Below, piece by piece: positions 26,721-36,311 of a stretch of 64,000 nucleotides of DNA; the first letter of the stretch is position 1, and each line of letters starts with the position of its first letter. Where the stretch lies: contig NZ_CP047209.1 of NCBI RefSeq assembly GCF_030408755.1, positions 248,001-312,000 of the forward strand, written 5' to 3'. Origin of the DNA: Corynebacterium felinum (GTDB taxonomy: Bacteria; Actinomycetota; Actinomycetes; Mycobacteriales; Mycobacteriaceae). The notes beneath the pieces were generated by a model. It saw nothing but the letters and a program-made list of their open reading frames with translations, was not told where the DNA came from and did not search any database. The position numbers and the translations under genes are program-made.

Positions 26721-27409
26721 CAACAACAATTTTGTTGGTTGAGGATGAAGAGTCTTTAGCTGAGCCTTTGATGTTCCTTCTGCGCAAAGAAGGATTCACG
26801 GTCATTCATGCAGCTGATGGGCCTTCGGCTTTGGTGGAATTCGACCGCAACCCAGTCGATATTGTGTTGCTGGATCTCATGCTGCCCGGCATGTCGGGGA
26901 CAGACGTGTGCAAGCGTCTGCGCGCAGTATCGTCCGTGCCCGTGATCATGGTGACAGCCCGCGATTCCGAAATTGACAAGGTTGTAGGGCTAGAAATCGG
27001 GGCGGATGATTATGTGACCAAGCCGTATTCTTCCCGCGAACTTATTGCTAGGGTGCGGGCAGTACTGCGCCGTGGCGGTGACGTCATGCTTGACGACGTC
27101 GGCGATGAGCTGCTGTTTAATTACGGTCGCATCCGGCTCGACATTGACAGTCACACCGTCGTTGTCGATGGTGAAGCCGTAGCCATGCCATTAAAAGAAT
27201 TCGACCTGCTGGAATATCTCATGCGTAACGCGGGACGAGTGCTCACCCGCGGTCAACTTATCGACCGAGTATGGGGCGCCGATTTCGTCGGCGACACTAA
27301 AACCTTGGATGTGCACGTCAAACGCATTCGAAGCAAAATTGAAGAAGATTCTTCACGCCCCCGACACCTAGTCACCGTTCGCGGCGTGGGCTACAAATTC
27401 GAAAAATAA
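26717..27409 (+). CDS. regX3: Response regulator RegX3
   Basis: OmpR/PhoB-type regulator of 230 residues. The receiver domain has the acidic pair in LLVEDEESL, phospho-acceptor Asp53 in VLLDLMLPGMSG, Thr in VTARDSE and Lys in VTKPYSSRELIARV. The C-terminal winged helix contains LKEFDLLEYLMRNAGRVLTR and VKRIRSKIEEDS. It overlaps senX3 by four bases. It converges with the cysteine-rich gene at 27410 with no gap. Confidence 0.95.
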   Translation: MTTTILLVEDEESLAEPLMFLLRKEGFTVIHAADGPSALVEFDRNPVDIVLLDLMLPGMSGTDVCKRLRAVSSVPVIMVTARDSEIDKVVGLEIGADDYVTKPYSSRELIARVRAVLRRGGDVMLDDVGDELLFNYGRIRLDIDSHTVVVDGEAVAMPLKEFDLLEYLMRNAGRVLTRGQLIDRVWGADFVGDTKTLDVHVKRIRSKIEEDSSRPRHLVTVRGVGYKFEK

Positions 27410-28318
27410 CTAACGCGAAGCCGGATGCACACCAAAAATCTCGTTTACATCCACACCCTGTTCCGCAAGGGCGCTGCGGGCATGAAGACGCTTACGCAGG
27501 TAGCTGGCCAAAATCTCAAAAGGAGCATCGCCAATAAGCGCCCGCAGCTCCTGCTCGCAGCTTTGCCACAGCGGGGACGCGTTGGTATGGCAAGCCGGTG
27601 ACGTTGTGCAATACCAATCGAAATCCTCGCCACCATTACCCCACCCACGACGCTCATACTCAGTAATCGTTGTACGCAGAATTTCTTGGCCATCAGCACG
27701 ATCCTCATAGGCTTCTAACCTGCGCAACGGCAACTGCCAACACACTTCGGGTTTGACCACGGTGAGATCCTCACCAGCGTCAAGCGCCCACTGGTGAAGA
27801 GCACAGCCCGTCCCCGTTGCCCACCCCGATCGGTTAGCAAAAATACAGGCACCATCAACGATGACGGTTTTTAAAGCGGGTTCTGGCTCGCCTTCCTCAT
27901 TATCCAACTCATCCCACACCAGCCACGGTTCGAGCTGAGATTCATCATTTTCCTCCAGATACTCATCGACAGTGGTGGGACGCAGCTGCCAGTAGCGGGC
28001 CGGCATGCGGCTAACGGCGTCGATAAGCTGCTCCCGATCCGTTTCATCGCACAAAAAAGCACCATGATTGCAACAACCCACGTCAGAAAAACCGGCCACA
28101 ATGCCCTGACACACGCCGGTGCCGAACGCACAACTGTAATAAGATTCCAGCCACGTTAAATCGATACTAAACACGTGCAAAGGGTCATGCGGATGCGTAA
28201 ATTCCCACCATTGACGTGGGAAATCTGGAGCTAACTCCGCACCCCGTTCAATGGAAAGAGCGGCAGGGGAGGAGGAAGGAAATCCAAGATAAACGGGAAA
28301 AGTATCAGGGCGGTTCAC
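27410..28318 (-). CDS. Conserved cysteine-rich protein (Rv0495c-like)
   Basis: The start at GTG 28318 is supported by a TAGGGT box eight bases upstream; the open frame beyond it runs over ppx and is spurious. The 302-residue product has the cluster C-x6-C-x11-CC-x6-C (within [13 protein letters not shown] to AFLCDE) and later Cys in [10 protein letters not shown] and [10 protein letters not shown], suggesting a bound metal or iron-sulfur cluster. The position between regX3 and ppx matches M. tuberculosis Rv0495c as I recall it. I cannot assign a function; metal binding is inference from the cysteine pattern. Confidence 0.8.
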   Translation of the reverse strand: MNRPDTFPVYLGFPSSSPAALSIERGAELAPDFPRQWWEFTHPHDPLHVFSIDLTWLESYYSCAFGTGVCQGIVAGFSDVGCCNHGAFLCDETDREQLIDAVSRMPARYWQLRPTTVDEYLEENDESQLEPWLVWDELDNEEGEPEPALKTVIVDGACIFANRSGWATGTGCALHQWALDAGEDLTVVKPEVCWQLPLRRLEAYEDRADGQEILRTTITEYERRGWGNGGEDFDWYCTTSPACHTNASPLWQSCEQELRALIGDAPFEILASYLRKRLHARSALAEQGVDVNEIFGVHPASR

Positions 28319-28352
28319 ACTTAAGTACCCTAGACCGTCTAACCTTAAACAT
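28319..28352. promoter_or_regulatory. 34-base divergent region with two leaderless promoters
   Basis: On the minus strand TAGGGT (28332-28327) is eight bases before GTG 28318. On the plus strand TAACCT (28340-28345) is seven bases before GTG 28353. Each -35 region must lie inside or against the opposite gene's start. Confidence 0.55.
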
Positions 28353-29291
28353 GTGAGATTAGGTGTATTAGATGTGGGTAGTAATACTGTCCACCTTGTA
28401 GCGGTCGATGCGCGATTAGGTGGTCCGCCAACCCCAATGAGCGATTGGAAAGCGACCCTGAAGCTTGTCGAGTACCTCGACAAGGATGGGGCGATTGATG
28501 CCAAAGGCATCAAAAAGCTGACCGATTCAGTTGGCGAAGCGAAAGAATTAGCGCAGCGTCTAGGCTGCGATGAGCTGAAGCCTTTTGCTACCTCCGCCGT
28601 ACGTTCTGCGGTGAATGCGAATGAGGTGCTCGAGCACATCGAGCGCGAAACAGGCGTCCGCCTTGAGATCCTCTCGGGCGCGGATGAAGCAAGACTCACA
28701 TTCTTAGCTGTGCGTCGTTGGTACGGGTGGTCTGCGGGCCGGATCACCAATCTTGACATCGGCGGTGGTTCGCTGGAAATGACCACCGGTGTGAATGAAG
28801 AGCCAGACGTTGCTGTTTCTTTGGATTTAGGTGCAGCGAGACTGACACACAACTGGTTCGATATTGATCCACCAGAGCGCAAAACTGTGAATTTGCTGCG
28901 GGATTATATCGACGCTGAGTTAGTCGAACCTGCAAAAGAAATGCGTGCGCATGGTCAAGCCCGGCTTGCCGTGGGTACCTCAAAGACGTTCCGCACGCTG
29001 GCGCGGCTGACAGGTGCAGCGCCTTCGTCGGCAGGAATTCATATCACTCGGGAGCTCACGGCTCCTGGCTTGCGTCAACTGATTGCCTTTATTTCTCGTA
29101 TGACCGCTGCAGATCGTGCCGAGTTAGAGGGCGTATCAGCAAACCGCTCGCATCAGATCGTCGCCGGCGCTTTAGTTGCAGAAGCGGCGATGCGCGCGTT
29201 GAATATTGAGAGACTAGAGATTTGCCCGTGGGCATTACGCGAGGGCGTAATTTTCCGCCGCATTGAACGCGGTCTTGATCTGCAGTCATAA
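28353..29291 (+). CDS. ppx: Exopolyphosphatase / guanosine pentaphosphatase family protein
   Basis: Ppx/GppA protein of 312 residues, short like the mycobacterial Ppx1 form with only the two ASKHA domains. Seen: [17 protein letters not shown] (phosphate-binding loop), [28 protein letters not shown], and the second glycine-rich loop [14 protein letters not shown]. It hydrolyses polyphosphate or pppGpp; which one is not decided by sequence. It starts with GTG and is probably leaderless. The acidic membrane protein gene follows after 19 bases, the order also seen at M. tuberculosis Rv0496-Rv0497. Confidence 0.9.
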   Translation: MRLGVLDVGSNTVHLVAVDARLGGPPTPMSDWKATLKLVEYLDKDGAIDAKGIKKLTDSVGEAKELAQRLGCDELKPFATSAVRSAVNANEVLEHIERETGVRLEILSGADEARLTFLAVRRWYGWSAGRITNLDIGGGSLEMTTGVNEEPDVAVSLDLGAARLTHNWFDIDPPERKTVNLLRDYIDAELVEPAKEMRAHGQARLAVGTSKTFRTLARLTGAAPSSAGIHITRELTAPGLRQLIAFISRMTAADRAELEGVSANRSHQIVAGALVAEAAMRALNIERLEICPWALREGVIFRRIERGLDLQS

Positions 29292-29310
29292 CTTTGGGAA
29301 GGTTAAAGCT

Positions 29311-30432
29311 ATGAGCGAAAAGCAGCTGACAGTAGCCGAACTACTAGCGAAGGCTGGTAAGGAGGAGCCAAGTGGCTCCTCTCGTAGGCGACGCCGCCGC
29401 AGTATCGAGGAAGGTGGCGTGTCTGTTGCCGAATTGACCGGCAATATCCCGAAGGTGGATGCGAAGCCCGCAGAATCCAAGCATTCAAGCGAGCCGATCG
29501 ACCCCGAACCTGTCGAACCTACCGTCGAAGACAGTGCATCGGATGCCCCCGTCACTACCCCTGATGGTGCGGGTGTTGAGGCGAATAAGGCCGAAAAAGT
29601 CGAAGAAAAAGCTGATTCGTCATCTAAGTCTACTCCGGTTGAACCTTTCCAGGAGCAACGCGATGATGCGGCCGAGCCGGAAGATGCGCTAGAGCAAGAC
29701 GCCAGTGAGGAAGAAACACACGAGGATGAGGCAGCCGACGACGCTGAGGACGCTGCCAATATTGTGATTTCGGTAGTCAGCGCAGATGAACCACTGCGGT
29801 TAACCACCGGTGCGTTCCGTGCGCAGCTGCCGGAGAAGGCGGAATCTGCACGAGAAGACGCCACAGTTGTGCTTCCTGCCGTCGAGGATGAAGAGATGCT
29901 TGCTCTCGCGTCTTTGGGTGCCGCAGCTGCTGATGAAGCAGATGAGGACTACGAAGAAGACTATGAAACCGAGGAAGACTTCGACGAAGCCTACGATGAA
30001 CAGTTGGCTGAAGAAGAATATGACGAGTACGAAGAATACGACGACGAACTCGTTGACGAAGACGCCGCTGACTACGACGATGATGTCGAGTACGAAGAAG
30101 TAGAGTCCGACTACGAGGACATCGACGAGGCTGAAGCTGAGTATGCTCTAGAGGAAGCTGCTGAAGCTGACGAAGAAAAAATGTCGATCGTCGCTGTCGC
30201 TGCGATGGCATTGGTGGGCATCATTTTGGGCGTGGCTTTGTTTACCGGGTTCCAGTACCTGTGGTCGACTATGAGCAAAACCACCGTCGGATTGATTGCC
30301 TTGGGCGTGACCGCAGCATTGGTCGTGTTGGTCAAGCTCTTGCGCACCTCCCGCGACGGTGTGTCGATGTTCCTTGCCGGCATTGTTGGTTTAGTGATGA
30401 CATTCGGCCCACTGTTGGTTGTGGGTTTTTAG
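29311..30432 (+). CDS. Acidic protein with three C-terminal membrane helices (Rv0497-like)
   Basis: From ATG 29311 the product has 373 residues. There is a basic patch (SRRRRRRSIEEGG) near residue 30, then Pro/Glu/Ser-rich and then extremely acidic sequence (about 200-290: runs of Glu, Asp and Tyr such as EDYEEDYETEEDFDEAYDE). Three hydrophobic segments lie at the C-terminus (around 293-318, 325-343 and 350-373). It probably presents a disordered charged domain at the membrane. The mycobacterial counterpart Rv0497 is also a membrane protein of unknown role. A hairpin follows at 30452-30476. Confidence 0.8.
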   Translation: MSEKQLTVAELLAKAGKEEPSGSSRRRRRRSIEEGGVSVAELTGNIPKVDAKPAESKHSSEPIDPEPVEPTVEDSASDAPVTTPDGAGVEANKAEKVEEKADSSSKSTPVEPFQEQRDDAAEPEDALEQDASEEETHEDEAADDAEDAANIVISVVSADEPLRLTTGAFRAQLPEKAESAREDATVVLPAVEDEEMLALASLGAAAADEADEDYEEDYETEEDFDEAYDEQLAEEEYDEYEEYDDELVDEDAADYDDDVEYEEVESDYEDIDEAEAEYALEEAAEADEEKMSIVAVAAMALVGIILGVALFTGFQYLWSTMSKTTVGLIALGVTAALVVLVKLLRTSRDGVSMFLAGIVGLVMTFGPLLVVGF

Positions 30433-30451
30433 AAAAATAACGCCGCATAAT

Positions 30452-30476
30452 GCGATAAATATCATCGCTTTATCGC
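30452..30476. repeat. Perfect inverted repeat after the acidic membrane protein gene
   Basis: GCGATAAA and TTTATCGC flank a nine-base spacer. It could be a weak terminator of the ppx transcript or an operator for proC. No T-run follows. Confidence 0.4.
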
Positions 30477-30572
30477 AAGCAATCTCTTCTTAATACCTGC
30501 TGTCAGCTGTGCACATGGGTCAAGGAGGGATTGTTTTTCTGTAAAGATGTGCGAAGCAGCTGAAGATTTGGC

Positions 30573-31388
30573 ATGGTTGTTGCTATGAGTTCGATAGCAG
30601 TAATTGGCGGCGGCAAGATCGGAGAAGCTTTGATTGCAGGGCTTCTCGACGGGGGCGTGAACCCTAAAGATATTCATGTCACGAACCGCAGCGTAGAGCG
30701 CGGGCAGTATTTACGCGAGAAATTTTCCGTTGTGCCGTTCGTGGATAACGGTCCCGCTGTCGACGGCGTGGATGTGGTCTTCATCTGTGTGAAGCCGAAA
30801 ATGGTGCTGAAGGTTGCCGAGGAAATCGCGGAGATCATCGACAATAACGATGCAACAACGGTGGTTTCTATGGCCGCAGGTATTACCAACGCAGCACTGG
30901 AAGAGGTGTTAGCTGCAGGTGCGCCTGTGATCCGCGCAATGCCGAATACTCCCATGCTGGTAGGCAAGGGGATGACTGCGCTCGCGCCGGGTCGCTTTGT
31001 TGATGAGGAGCAGCTGGCGAAGGTTACCACGCTGCTTCAGGCAACAGGTGCGGTGCGTGTGGTGGAAGAATCTGATATGGACGCGGTTACTGCGATGAGT
31101 GGATCTTCACCTGCGTATTTTTTCTTGATGATCGAAGCGATGATTGATGCTGGTGTCAATCTTGGCTTGAGTAGGGATGCTGCGAAAGATTTGAGCGTGA
31201 ATGCGCTGTATGGCGCGGCGGCCATGCTGAAGGAGACTGGTGAGGAGCCACAGCAGCTGCGTGCAAATGTTTCCTCCCCTGGGGGTGCGACTATTGCTGC
31301 GATCCGTGCGTTTGAAGAAGCCGGCTTGCGTGCGGCTGTCTATGATGCGACGCAGGCGTGTGCGCGTCGTTCGGCGGAGCTCGGTTAG
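30573..31388 (+). CDS. proC: Pyrroline-5-carboxylate reductase
   Basis: Last step of proline synthesis, reducing pyrroline-5-carboxylate with NAD(P)H. 271 residues from ATG 30573 (ATG 30585 is equally possible). Motifs: [20 protein letters not shown] (Rossmann loop), [19 protein letters not shown], and [20 protein letters not shown] with the helix that binds substrate, then [20 protein letters not shown]. The length is normal. It is followed by a 226-base gap and the small HTH gene, as in mycobacteria. Confidence 0.94.
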   Translation: MVVAMSSIAVIGGGKIGEALIAGLLDGGVNPKDIHVTNRSVERGQYLREKFSVVPFVDNGPAVDGVDVVFICVKPKMVLKVAEEIAEIIDNNDATTVVSMAAGITNAALEEVLAAGAPVIRAMPNTPMLVGKGMTALAPGRFVDEEQLAKVTTLLQATGAVRVVEESDMDAVTAMSGSSPAYFFLMIEAMIDAGVNLGLSRDAAKDLSVNALYGAAAMLKETGEEPQQLRANVSSPGGATIAAIRAFEEAGLRAAVYDATQACARRSAELG

Positions 31389-31614
31389 TTTTTCGCGTTG
31401 ACCTTTTCCCTCGTTGTATTTGTGGAAAGTAGTGGTGTGTGCTGCTTCTTTCTGCGAGTAACACGGGGGTTATTTTGTTTCGTTACCGTCTTTTTTTCAC
31501 TTTGGGTCGCACCAGTCACATGTTTCACGCTAAACTCATAAATGCACGTGCGTGTTTCTTCTGCGGGAGGGGAAGCCTGCAGCGCGCTCGTGGCTGAAGG
31601 GTTAGATAAATATT

Positions 31615-31806
31615 ATGGCTAAAGAAGATACTGGAACCTTCTTGACAGTCGCTGAGGTCGCGGAGATTATGCGCGTTTCTAAGATGACTGTCTACCGGTT
31701 GGTTCACTCTGGTGAATTGCCGGCGGTTCGTGTTGGGCGCAGCTTCCGCGTCCACGAGCGGGCAGTGAATGAGTACCTCGATGCTTCGTTCTACGAAGCG
31801 GGTTAA
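31615..31806 (+). CDS. Excisionase-type MerR-like helix-turn-helix protein
   Basis: The 63-residue protein is one winged-helix domain: FLTVAEVAEIMRVSKMTVYR is the HTH, followed by LVHSGELPAVRVGRSFRVHE (wing and recognition). The family name reflects phage excisionases, but this single-domain gene next to proC and the bS22 gene is a fixed part of actinobacterial chromosomes (Rv0500A in M. tuberculosis). It probably acts as a DNA-binding regulator with unknown targets. A terminator follows at 31837-31898. The ribosome site is only moderate. Confidence 0.88.
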   Translation: MAKEDTGTFLTVAEVAEIMRVSKMTVYRLVHSGELPAVRVGRSFRVHERAVNEYLDASFYEAG

Positions 31807-31836
31807 GGGGCTTGTGCGCCGCCTGTGATCGGAAAT

Positions 31837-31898
31837 AGGGGCGAAGAGGATTGGTGTGGTGTTTTACCACGGTGATTTTCTTCGCTCCTTTTTCTTTC
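31837..31898 (+). terminator. Terminator after the HTH gene
   Basis: AGGGGCGAAGA (31837-31847) pairs with TCTTCGCTCCT (31879-31889) with one G-U. An inner GTGGT/ACCAC stem lies in the loop, and TTTTTCTTT follows. The rest of the gap to 32192 holds the bS22 promoter and nothing else I recognise. Confidence 0.7.
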
Positions 31899-32192
31899 AC
31901 TGCTGTGTGGAGTTGGTGGCGGTAGCAGATCTGGGGTTGTGTTGTTGTGGGGGCTGTTAATCTGGGTGATTTTTCCATATGCACGTATTCTCGGTATGAT
32001 TGAGCCCATTCGTGTCAGCATCTGCTCGCGCACGGAACCTTCGGCTGTATCCAGATTCTGTGTGGAGAGAGCATGAGGTTCATACTGCAGGGCGAAAGTG
32101 CACTTCGGACTGCTGTGAAGCATTCAGTTCGTGCCTAGAGCTTGGCTGACATCGGAAGTACGTACTCCAACTAGTAAGCGAGGGAAACCGTT

Positions 32193-32294
32193 ATGGGTTC
32201 TGTCATCAAGAAGCGCCGCAAGCGCATGTCCAAGAAGAAGCACCGCAAGTTGCTGCGCCGCACCCGCGTTCAGCGTCGTAAACTCGGCAAGTAA
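32193..32294 (+). CDS. Small ribosomal subunit protein bS22 (AURKAIP1/COX24 domain)
   Basis: This 33-residue, extremely basic peptide begins [19 protein letters not shown] and ends in QRRKLGK. It matches the actinobacterial bS22 protein found on the 30S subunit of mycobacteria, whose gene (Rv0500B) lies in this same place after the HTH gene. A GAGGG ribosome site precedes the ATG by nine bases. A strong terminator follows within 20 bases, so it is its own transcription unit. Confidence 0.92.
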
Positions 32295-32311
32295 GCCTTT
32301 TCTGCACCAAC

Positions 32312-32352
32312 CCCTCTGCACGACTATGAAACACACATAGTTGTGCAGAGGG
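32312..32352. terminator. Long terminator hairpin between convergent bS22 and SerB-like genes
   Basis: CCCTCTGCACGACTATG (32312-32328) pairs with CATAGTTGTGCAGAGGG (32336-32352) over 17 positions with one G-U and a seven-base loop. Its place between converging genes suggests it serves both. Confidence 0.8.
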
Positions 32353-32375
32353 ATTTGTGTATCTGATGGGCGCTT

Positions 32376-33404
32376 TTAGCGGCGTAGCGCTTTCCATGAG
32401 AAAAGCGCAGTGATGAGTGCTGGGAGCCCGAAGGTGCGTACGGCTTTACGGACGCTGCGGTAGTCGTGGATGGTCCAGCCGCGACGCTGCGCTTCCTTGC
32501 GCAGGGCGCGGTCAGGATTGATTGCGACAGCCGAACCCATCATGGTGAGCATGGGGATATCGTTAATGCTGTCGGAATAGGCGGTGCAGCGATCGAGGTC
32601 GAGGCGTTCGAGCGCGGCGAGCGCGGCCACTGCGTGACGTTTGCCGGGGCCGTGGAGGATATCGCCGACGAGCCTGCCGGTGAATTTTCCGTCTTTGACT
32701 TCCGCAACCGTACCCAGTGCCCCGGTGAAGCCGAGGCGTTTGGCAAGGATTTGCCCGAGCTGGACTGGTGTGGCGGAGACGAGCCACACTTGCTGACCAG
32801 CGGCAATATGGTCTTCGGCGAGCTGCTTGGTCCCTGGCCAGAGTTTTTCACTCATGTGAGTGTCGACGATTTCTTCGCAGAGCTCGACAAGTTCATCAAC
32901 ACTTCGGTTGGCGATGAATTCGAGGGCTTGCTTGCGTCCTTCGGCGACATCGGAGGCGTTTTCGGCACCGGTGATGCGAAACTTCAGCTGTTTCCACGCC
33001 ACGGGGAGGATCTCCCCGAGTCTGAGGTAGCGTTTGCGGGCTAAGCCGAGTGCAAAAACGATCAGGGATGATCCCTGGATGAGGGTGTTGTCGATATCAA
33101 AGAACGCTGCTGCGCCGTGTTCTTGGGGGATGTTGGGGTCGGGTTGGGTGAGGTGCAGTTCCCCTGCTGCTTCCAAAGAGCCGCTCACGGAATCCAGGCC
33201 AGAGGTGAAGGCGTCAAGCTCAAGATCGAACAGTGAGCTCACGGCTAATGCAGCGGCGGCCTCGCCGGCCTCGCGCTGTGTGGATTCGTCAATGGGGGGT
33301 AGGGCGTGTTCTTCGAAGAACCTGCGGACATTTCCCCGGCTGCTGCTCCAGCTGGCGAGAAAATCCTCGGGCCGCTGATGCCACTGTGGCTCATGCTTAT
33401 TCAT
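32376..33404 (-). CDS. HAD-superfamily IB hydrolase (SerB-like phosphatase)
   Basis: 342 residues. About 95 residues of N-terminal extension precede the HAD core: motif I AAFFDIDNTLIQGSSL, motif II VWLVSATPVQ, the lysine in GPGKRHAVAAL, and motif III AYSDSINDIPML. The IB subclass includes phosphoserine phosphatase SerB, and the mycobacterial gene at this place is annotated serB1, but many members act on other phosphates, so the substrate stays open. A C-terminal hydrophobic stretch (FGLPALITALFSW) may touch the membrane. It is divergent from the glutaredoxin and haem genes. Confidence 0.82.
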   Translation of the reverse strand: MNKHEPQWHQRPEDFLASWSSSRGNVRRFFEEHALPPIDESTQREAGEAAAALAVSSLFDLELDAFTSGLDSVSGSLEAAGELHLTQPDPNIPQEHGAAAFFDIDNTLIQGSSLIVFALGLARKRYLRLGEILPVAWKQLKFRITGAENASDVAEGRKQALEFIANRSVDELVELCEEIVDTHMSEKLWPGTKQLAEDHIAAGQQVWLVSATPVQLGQILAKRLGFTGALGTVAEVKDGKFTGRLVGDILHGPGKRHAVAALAALERLDLDRCTAYSDSINDIPMLTMMGSAVAINPDRALRKEAQRRGWTIHDYRSVRKAVRTFGLPALITALFSWKALRR

Positions 33405-33708
33405 GCTTTAAGTGTGCGCCCCTTACGGCTTAAAAGTGTGGTGTGGAAAGGCAGTGTTCTAATAATCATGCCAGAGGAGGGATAGTTTTGCCTGTGCAAT
33501 GATCATGGGGTGATCGATGAGTTGTGATCTTATGCACGTGAGCCTAGTAGTGCTGGGGTACAGACGCATCAACGACACGGTGAATATGTGGCATGGGTCA
33601 TAAGCATATCGATTGGTTGAGTGTCTCTAGTCGCTGGCAGTGCTAGATTACAGATCAGGCAGGGGGATACCCCCTAAAGAAGGTGGATGCTGAAAGGTAT
33701 AAAGTGAC
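33405..33708. promoter_or_regulatory. Divergent region upstream of the glutaredoxin-haem cluster
   Basis: 304 bases carry no gene. At 33661-33675 AGGGGG-ATA-CCCCCT is a perfect inverted repeat about 35 bases before the glutaredoxin ATG, a good operator or hairpin candidate. A TGTGATCTTATGCACG element near 33523 only half matches the GlxR consensus. Confidence 0.45.
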
Positions 33709-33945
33709 ATGGCTAATCGTGTGGAATTGATGGTGCGCAAGACCTGTGGTTCCTGTGCTCGGGTGGCTGATCAGATTGCTCCGGTCGTGGCTGCGGCGGG
33801 GTTGGAGCTGATTATCTGCGATGTCGATGAGGATCAGGAGTGGAGGTTGGAGTATTCCGATAGGGTTCCGGTCGTGGTGATTGATGGGGAGGAATTTAGT
33901 TGTTGGGAGGTTGATAATGACGAGTTAGCCCATGCTTTGTTGTGA
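33709..33945 (+). CDS. Glutaredoxin-like thiol-disulfide protein
   Basis: The 78-residue protein has VELMVRKTCGSCARVADQI with a CGSC redox pair at about residues 13-16. VPVVVIDGEEFSCWEVD follows, which includes the cis-proline region typical of the glutaredoxin/DUF836 fold. A GAAAGG site precedes the ATG. It is found before hemA in mycobacteria too (Rv0508). A role in redox control of haem synthesis is tempting but only positional. Two inverted repeats flank the gene (33661-33675 and 33954-33968). Confidence 0.85.
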   Translation: MANRVELMVRKTCGSCARVADQIAPVVAAAGLELIICDVDEDQEWRLEYSDRVPVVVIDGEEFSCWEVDNDELAHALL

Positions 33946-33953
33946 AGCACACC

Positions 33954-33968
33954 CCCTAATGATTAGGG
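33954..33968. repeat. 15-base perfect palindrome upstream of hemA
   Basis: CCCTAAT-G-ATTAGGG lies between the glutaredoxin stop and the hemA start, about 110 bases before hemA. hemA is known to be haem-repressed through ChrAS/HrrAS in C. diphtheriae; whether this palindrome is part of that control is not known to me. Confidence 0.5.
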
Positions 33969-34078
33969 TGGAGTGAATCGAAAATACAGGATGGTAATCG
34001 ATCGAAAGTTTGAGATTTTACTATTCTGGTGGGCACAACAGATTGTGATGTGAAGAAAGCGTGAGGGCGTAGAGGGCC

Positions 34079-35398
34079 GTGAGTGTACTTGTCGTGGGAA
34101 TGTCCCACCGCTCAGCACCAGTATCGCTGCTTGAGCGGTTAAGCATGGATGATTCTGTGCGGGATAACGCTACGCGAGAACTTCTCGCTCGTGAATCTTT
34201 AACTGAGGCCATGATCGTATCCACCTGCAACCGCATGGAGGTGTACGTCATGACGTCGAGTTTCCACAGCGGTGTCTCAGATGTGGTGGAGATTTTGCAC
34301 GGTGTTTCCGGGGTGGATATGGAGACGCTTCGTTCTTCTTTGTATGTCCGTTATGCCGATGCTGCTGCCGAGCACATGATGGTGGTGACCTCGGGGCTCG
34401 ATTCCATGGTGATTGGTGAGCAGCAGATTATTGGGCAGGTGCGCACGGCCTATCAGGCGGCGATTGCGGCGCGTACGGTTGGCCCTGCATTGCATTCGTT
34501 GGTTCAGGCGTCGCTGCATACCGGCAAAAGGGTGCATACTGAGACCGAAATTGATGATGCGGGGGCGTCAATGGTGTCTTTTGCTTTCGATGAGGCGATG
34601 GCGCATTTGCAGTTGGAGTCGTTGCAGGGCAAGTCGGCGTTGGTGCTGGGGGCTGGTGCGATGGCGTCGTTGGCGGCAACGCATTTGGGTCGTTTGGGCA
34701 TAGATCGGCTGGTTGTGGCTAATCGGACGCGGGAGCGGGCTGAGCGTTTGGCGCAGCATAGTCGCCAGGCGGGGGTTGATGCGGAGGTTGTGGATTTTGA
34801 TCAGCGTGCCCAGGTGTTATCGCGGGTAGATATTGCGGTGTCGGCCACGGGTTCGCAGAGTTACACGATTACTGCGGCTGATGTTCCCCCAGCGCACGAT
34901 TTGATGTTGGTGGATTTGTCTTTGCCGCGCGATATTGATGATGCGGTGACTGATAAGGGCGCGCGTTTGGTCAATATTGAGCGTTTGCATGCTGTGCGTT
35001 CGGGGCAGGGGCAGACAACTGCTGATGCGCAGGCGCAGGCGATTGTTGCTGAGGAGTTGAAGCAGTATTGCTCGGCGCAGCGGATTAAGGATGTTGCGCC
35101 TGCTGTTTCTGCGTTGCGACGCCACGCCGCCGACCTTGTTGATACGGAACTGTCGCGTTTGCGTTCCCGGGTCGACAACCTTAACGAAGCGGAGTTCGTG
35201 GAGGTTGCGAATACGGTGCGCCGGGTCGTCGATAAGCTGCTGCATCAGCCCACTATCAAGGCGAAAGAGCTGGCAGCATCGTCGGGGGTGGTGTCCTATG
35301 AAAGCGCGTTGCAGGAATTTTTCGGATTGACCGGCCCCACCCGCTCAGTCAAAGTCAACTATGAAGCACTTCCCAGCGAGGAAGAACTAGGAGCATAA
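34079..35398 (+). CDS. hemA: Glutamyl-tRNA reductase
   Basis: First enzyme of C5 haem synthesis, reducing Glu-tRNA to glutamate-1-semialdehyde. 439 residues from GTG 34079. [12 protein letters not shown] holds the catalytic Cys50; [19 protein letters not shown] is the family signature. The NADPH domain starts at [15 protein letters not shown] and a C-terminal dimerisation helix follows ([16 protein letters not shown]). hemC follows after one base, so hemA-hemC-hemD form a tight operon. Confidence 0.96.
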   Translation: MSVLVVGMSHRSAPVSLLERLSMDDSVRDNATRELLARESLTEAMIVSTCNRMEVYVMTSSFHSGVSDVVEILHGVSGVDMETLRSSLYVRYADAAAEHMMVVTSGLDSMVIGEQQIIGQVRTAYQAAIAARTVGPALHSLVQASLHTGKRVHTETEIDDAGASMVSFAFDEAMAHLQLESLQGKSALVLGAGAMASLAATHLGRLGIDRLVVANRTRERAERLAQHSRQAGVDAEVVDFDQRAQVLSRVDIAVSATGSQSYTITAADVPPAHDLMLVDLSLPRDIDDAVTDKGARLVNIERLHAVRSGQGQTTADAQAQAIVAEELKQYCSAQRIKDVAPAVSALRRHAADLVDTELSRLRSRVDNLNEAEFVEVANTVRRVVDKLLHQPTIKAKELAASSGVVSYESALQEFFGLTGPTRSVKVNYEALPSEEELGA

Positions 35399-35399
35399 G

Positions 35400-36287
35400 A
35401 TGCTGAAAATCGGAACCCGCGGGAGTCTGCTCGCCACCACCCAATCAGGGCATGTGCGTGATGCGCTTGCCCAGCATGGTTTTTCTGCACAGCTGCACAT
35501 TGTGACCACGCTTGGCGACGTCAACATGGCGCCCGTGGAACGCATCGGCGTGGGCGTGTTCACCCAAGCTCTGCGCGATGCTCTAGCCGCGGGCGAATGC
35601 GATATCGCAGTGCACTCCCTCAAAGACCTCCCCACAACGCCCGACGAGCGTTTCTTCATGGTAGTGCCCACCCGCGCTGACGCCCGCGATTGCCTGATCG
35701 CTCGCGACGGGCATACCCTTCGCACTCTTCCGCATAAAGCGGTGGTGGGAACTGGCGCACCGCGACGTATTTCCCAGCTCAAAGCGTTGCGCCCCGACAT
35801 TGAAACAAGGCCACTGCGCGGCAATATTGATACCCGCATGGGCAAAGTCGCCTCCGGGGAACTCGATGCCGTCATCCTTGCCTATGCTGGGCTCAGTCGG
35901 GTGGAACGCCAAGGCGAGGCCACCGATGTGTTTGACCCGCATGAATTCCTCCCTGCGCCAGCTCAAGGGGCACTTGCAGTTGAGTGCCGCGCGGACGATG
36001 AGATCGCCAAAGCAGCGATCAGCTCCATCTTGGACCCCGAAGCATTCGCCTGCGCCCAGGCAGAGCGCGTGGTGCTTAACCGCCTCGAAGCCGGATGCAC
36101 CGCACCCGTGGCAGCATACGCAACAATCACCGACGGGGTCATGGAGGTACACGGATCAGTGACCAAACTCGACGGAAGCTGCAGCATGCGCGCACAGGCT
36201 CACGGAAGCCCGCACGATAGCGTTGCACTCGGTGAGGAAGTTGCGGCAAAACTTCTGGCCAAAGGCGCTGCGATCATTCTTGATTAG
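35400..36287 (+). CDS. hemC: Porphobilinogen deaminase (hydroxymethylbilane synthase)
   Basis: Polymerises four porphobilinogens to hydroxymethylbilane. 295 residues: [17 protein letters not shown] start, [26 protein letters not shown], and the dipyrromethane cofactor cysteine Cys233 in [13 protein letters not shown]. An AGGAGC site sits just before the ATG, inside the end of hemA. hemD starts 25 bases downstream. Confidence 0.97.
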   Translation: MLKIGTRGSLLATTQSGHVRDALAQHGFSAQLHIVTTLGDVNMAPVERIGVGVFTQALRDALAAGECDIAVHSLKDLPTTPDERFFMVVPTRADARDCLIARDGHTLRTLPHKAVVGTGAPRRISQLKALRPDIETRPLRGNIDTRMGKVASGELDAVILAYAGLSRVERQGEATDVFDPHEFLPAPAQGALAVECRADDEIAKAAISSILDPEAFACAQAERVVLNRLEAGCTAPVAAYATITDGVMEVHGSVTKLDGSCSMRAQAHGSPHDSVALGEEVAAKLLAKGAAIILD

Positions 36288-36311
36288 CCCTTGCTTTTAG
36301 GTACTCAACCA

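Noticed and set aside
28319..28882. Upstream extension of the cysteine-rich gene across ppx
   Set aside because: The extension is low-complexity Ser/Thr/Arg sequence antisense to ppx, and a well-placed -10 box and GTG exist at 28318.
32073..32138. 21-residue frame upstream of the bS22 gene with a GGAGAG site
   Set aside because: Too short and without any conserved feature I can see; it may be chance in the bS22 leader.
33523..33538. GlxR site upstream of the glutaredoxin gene
   Set aside because: TGTGATCTTATGCACG keeps only the first half-site; the second half has two mismatches, so I do not call it.
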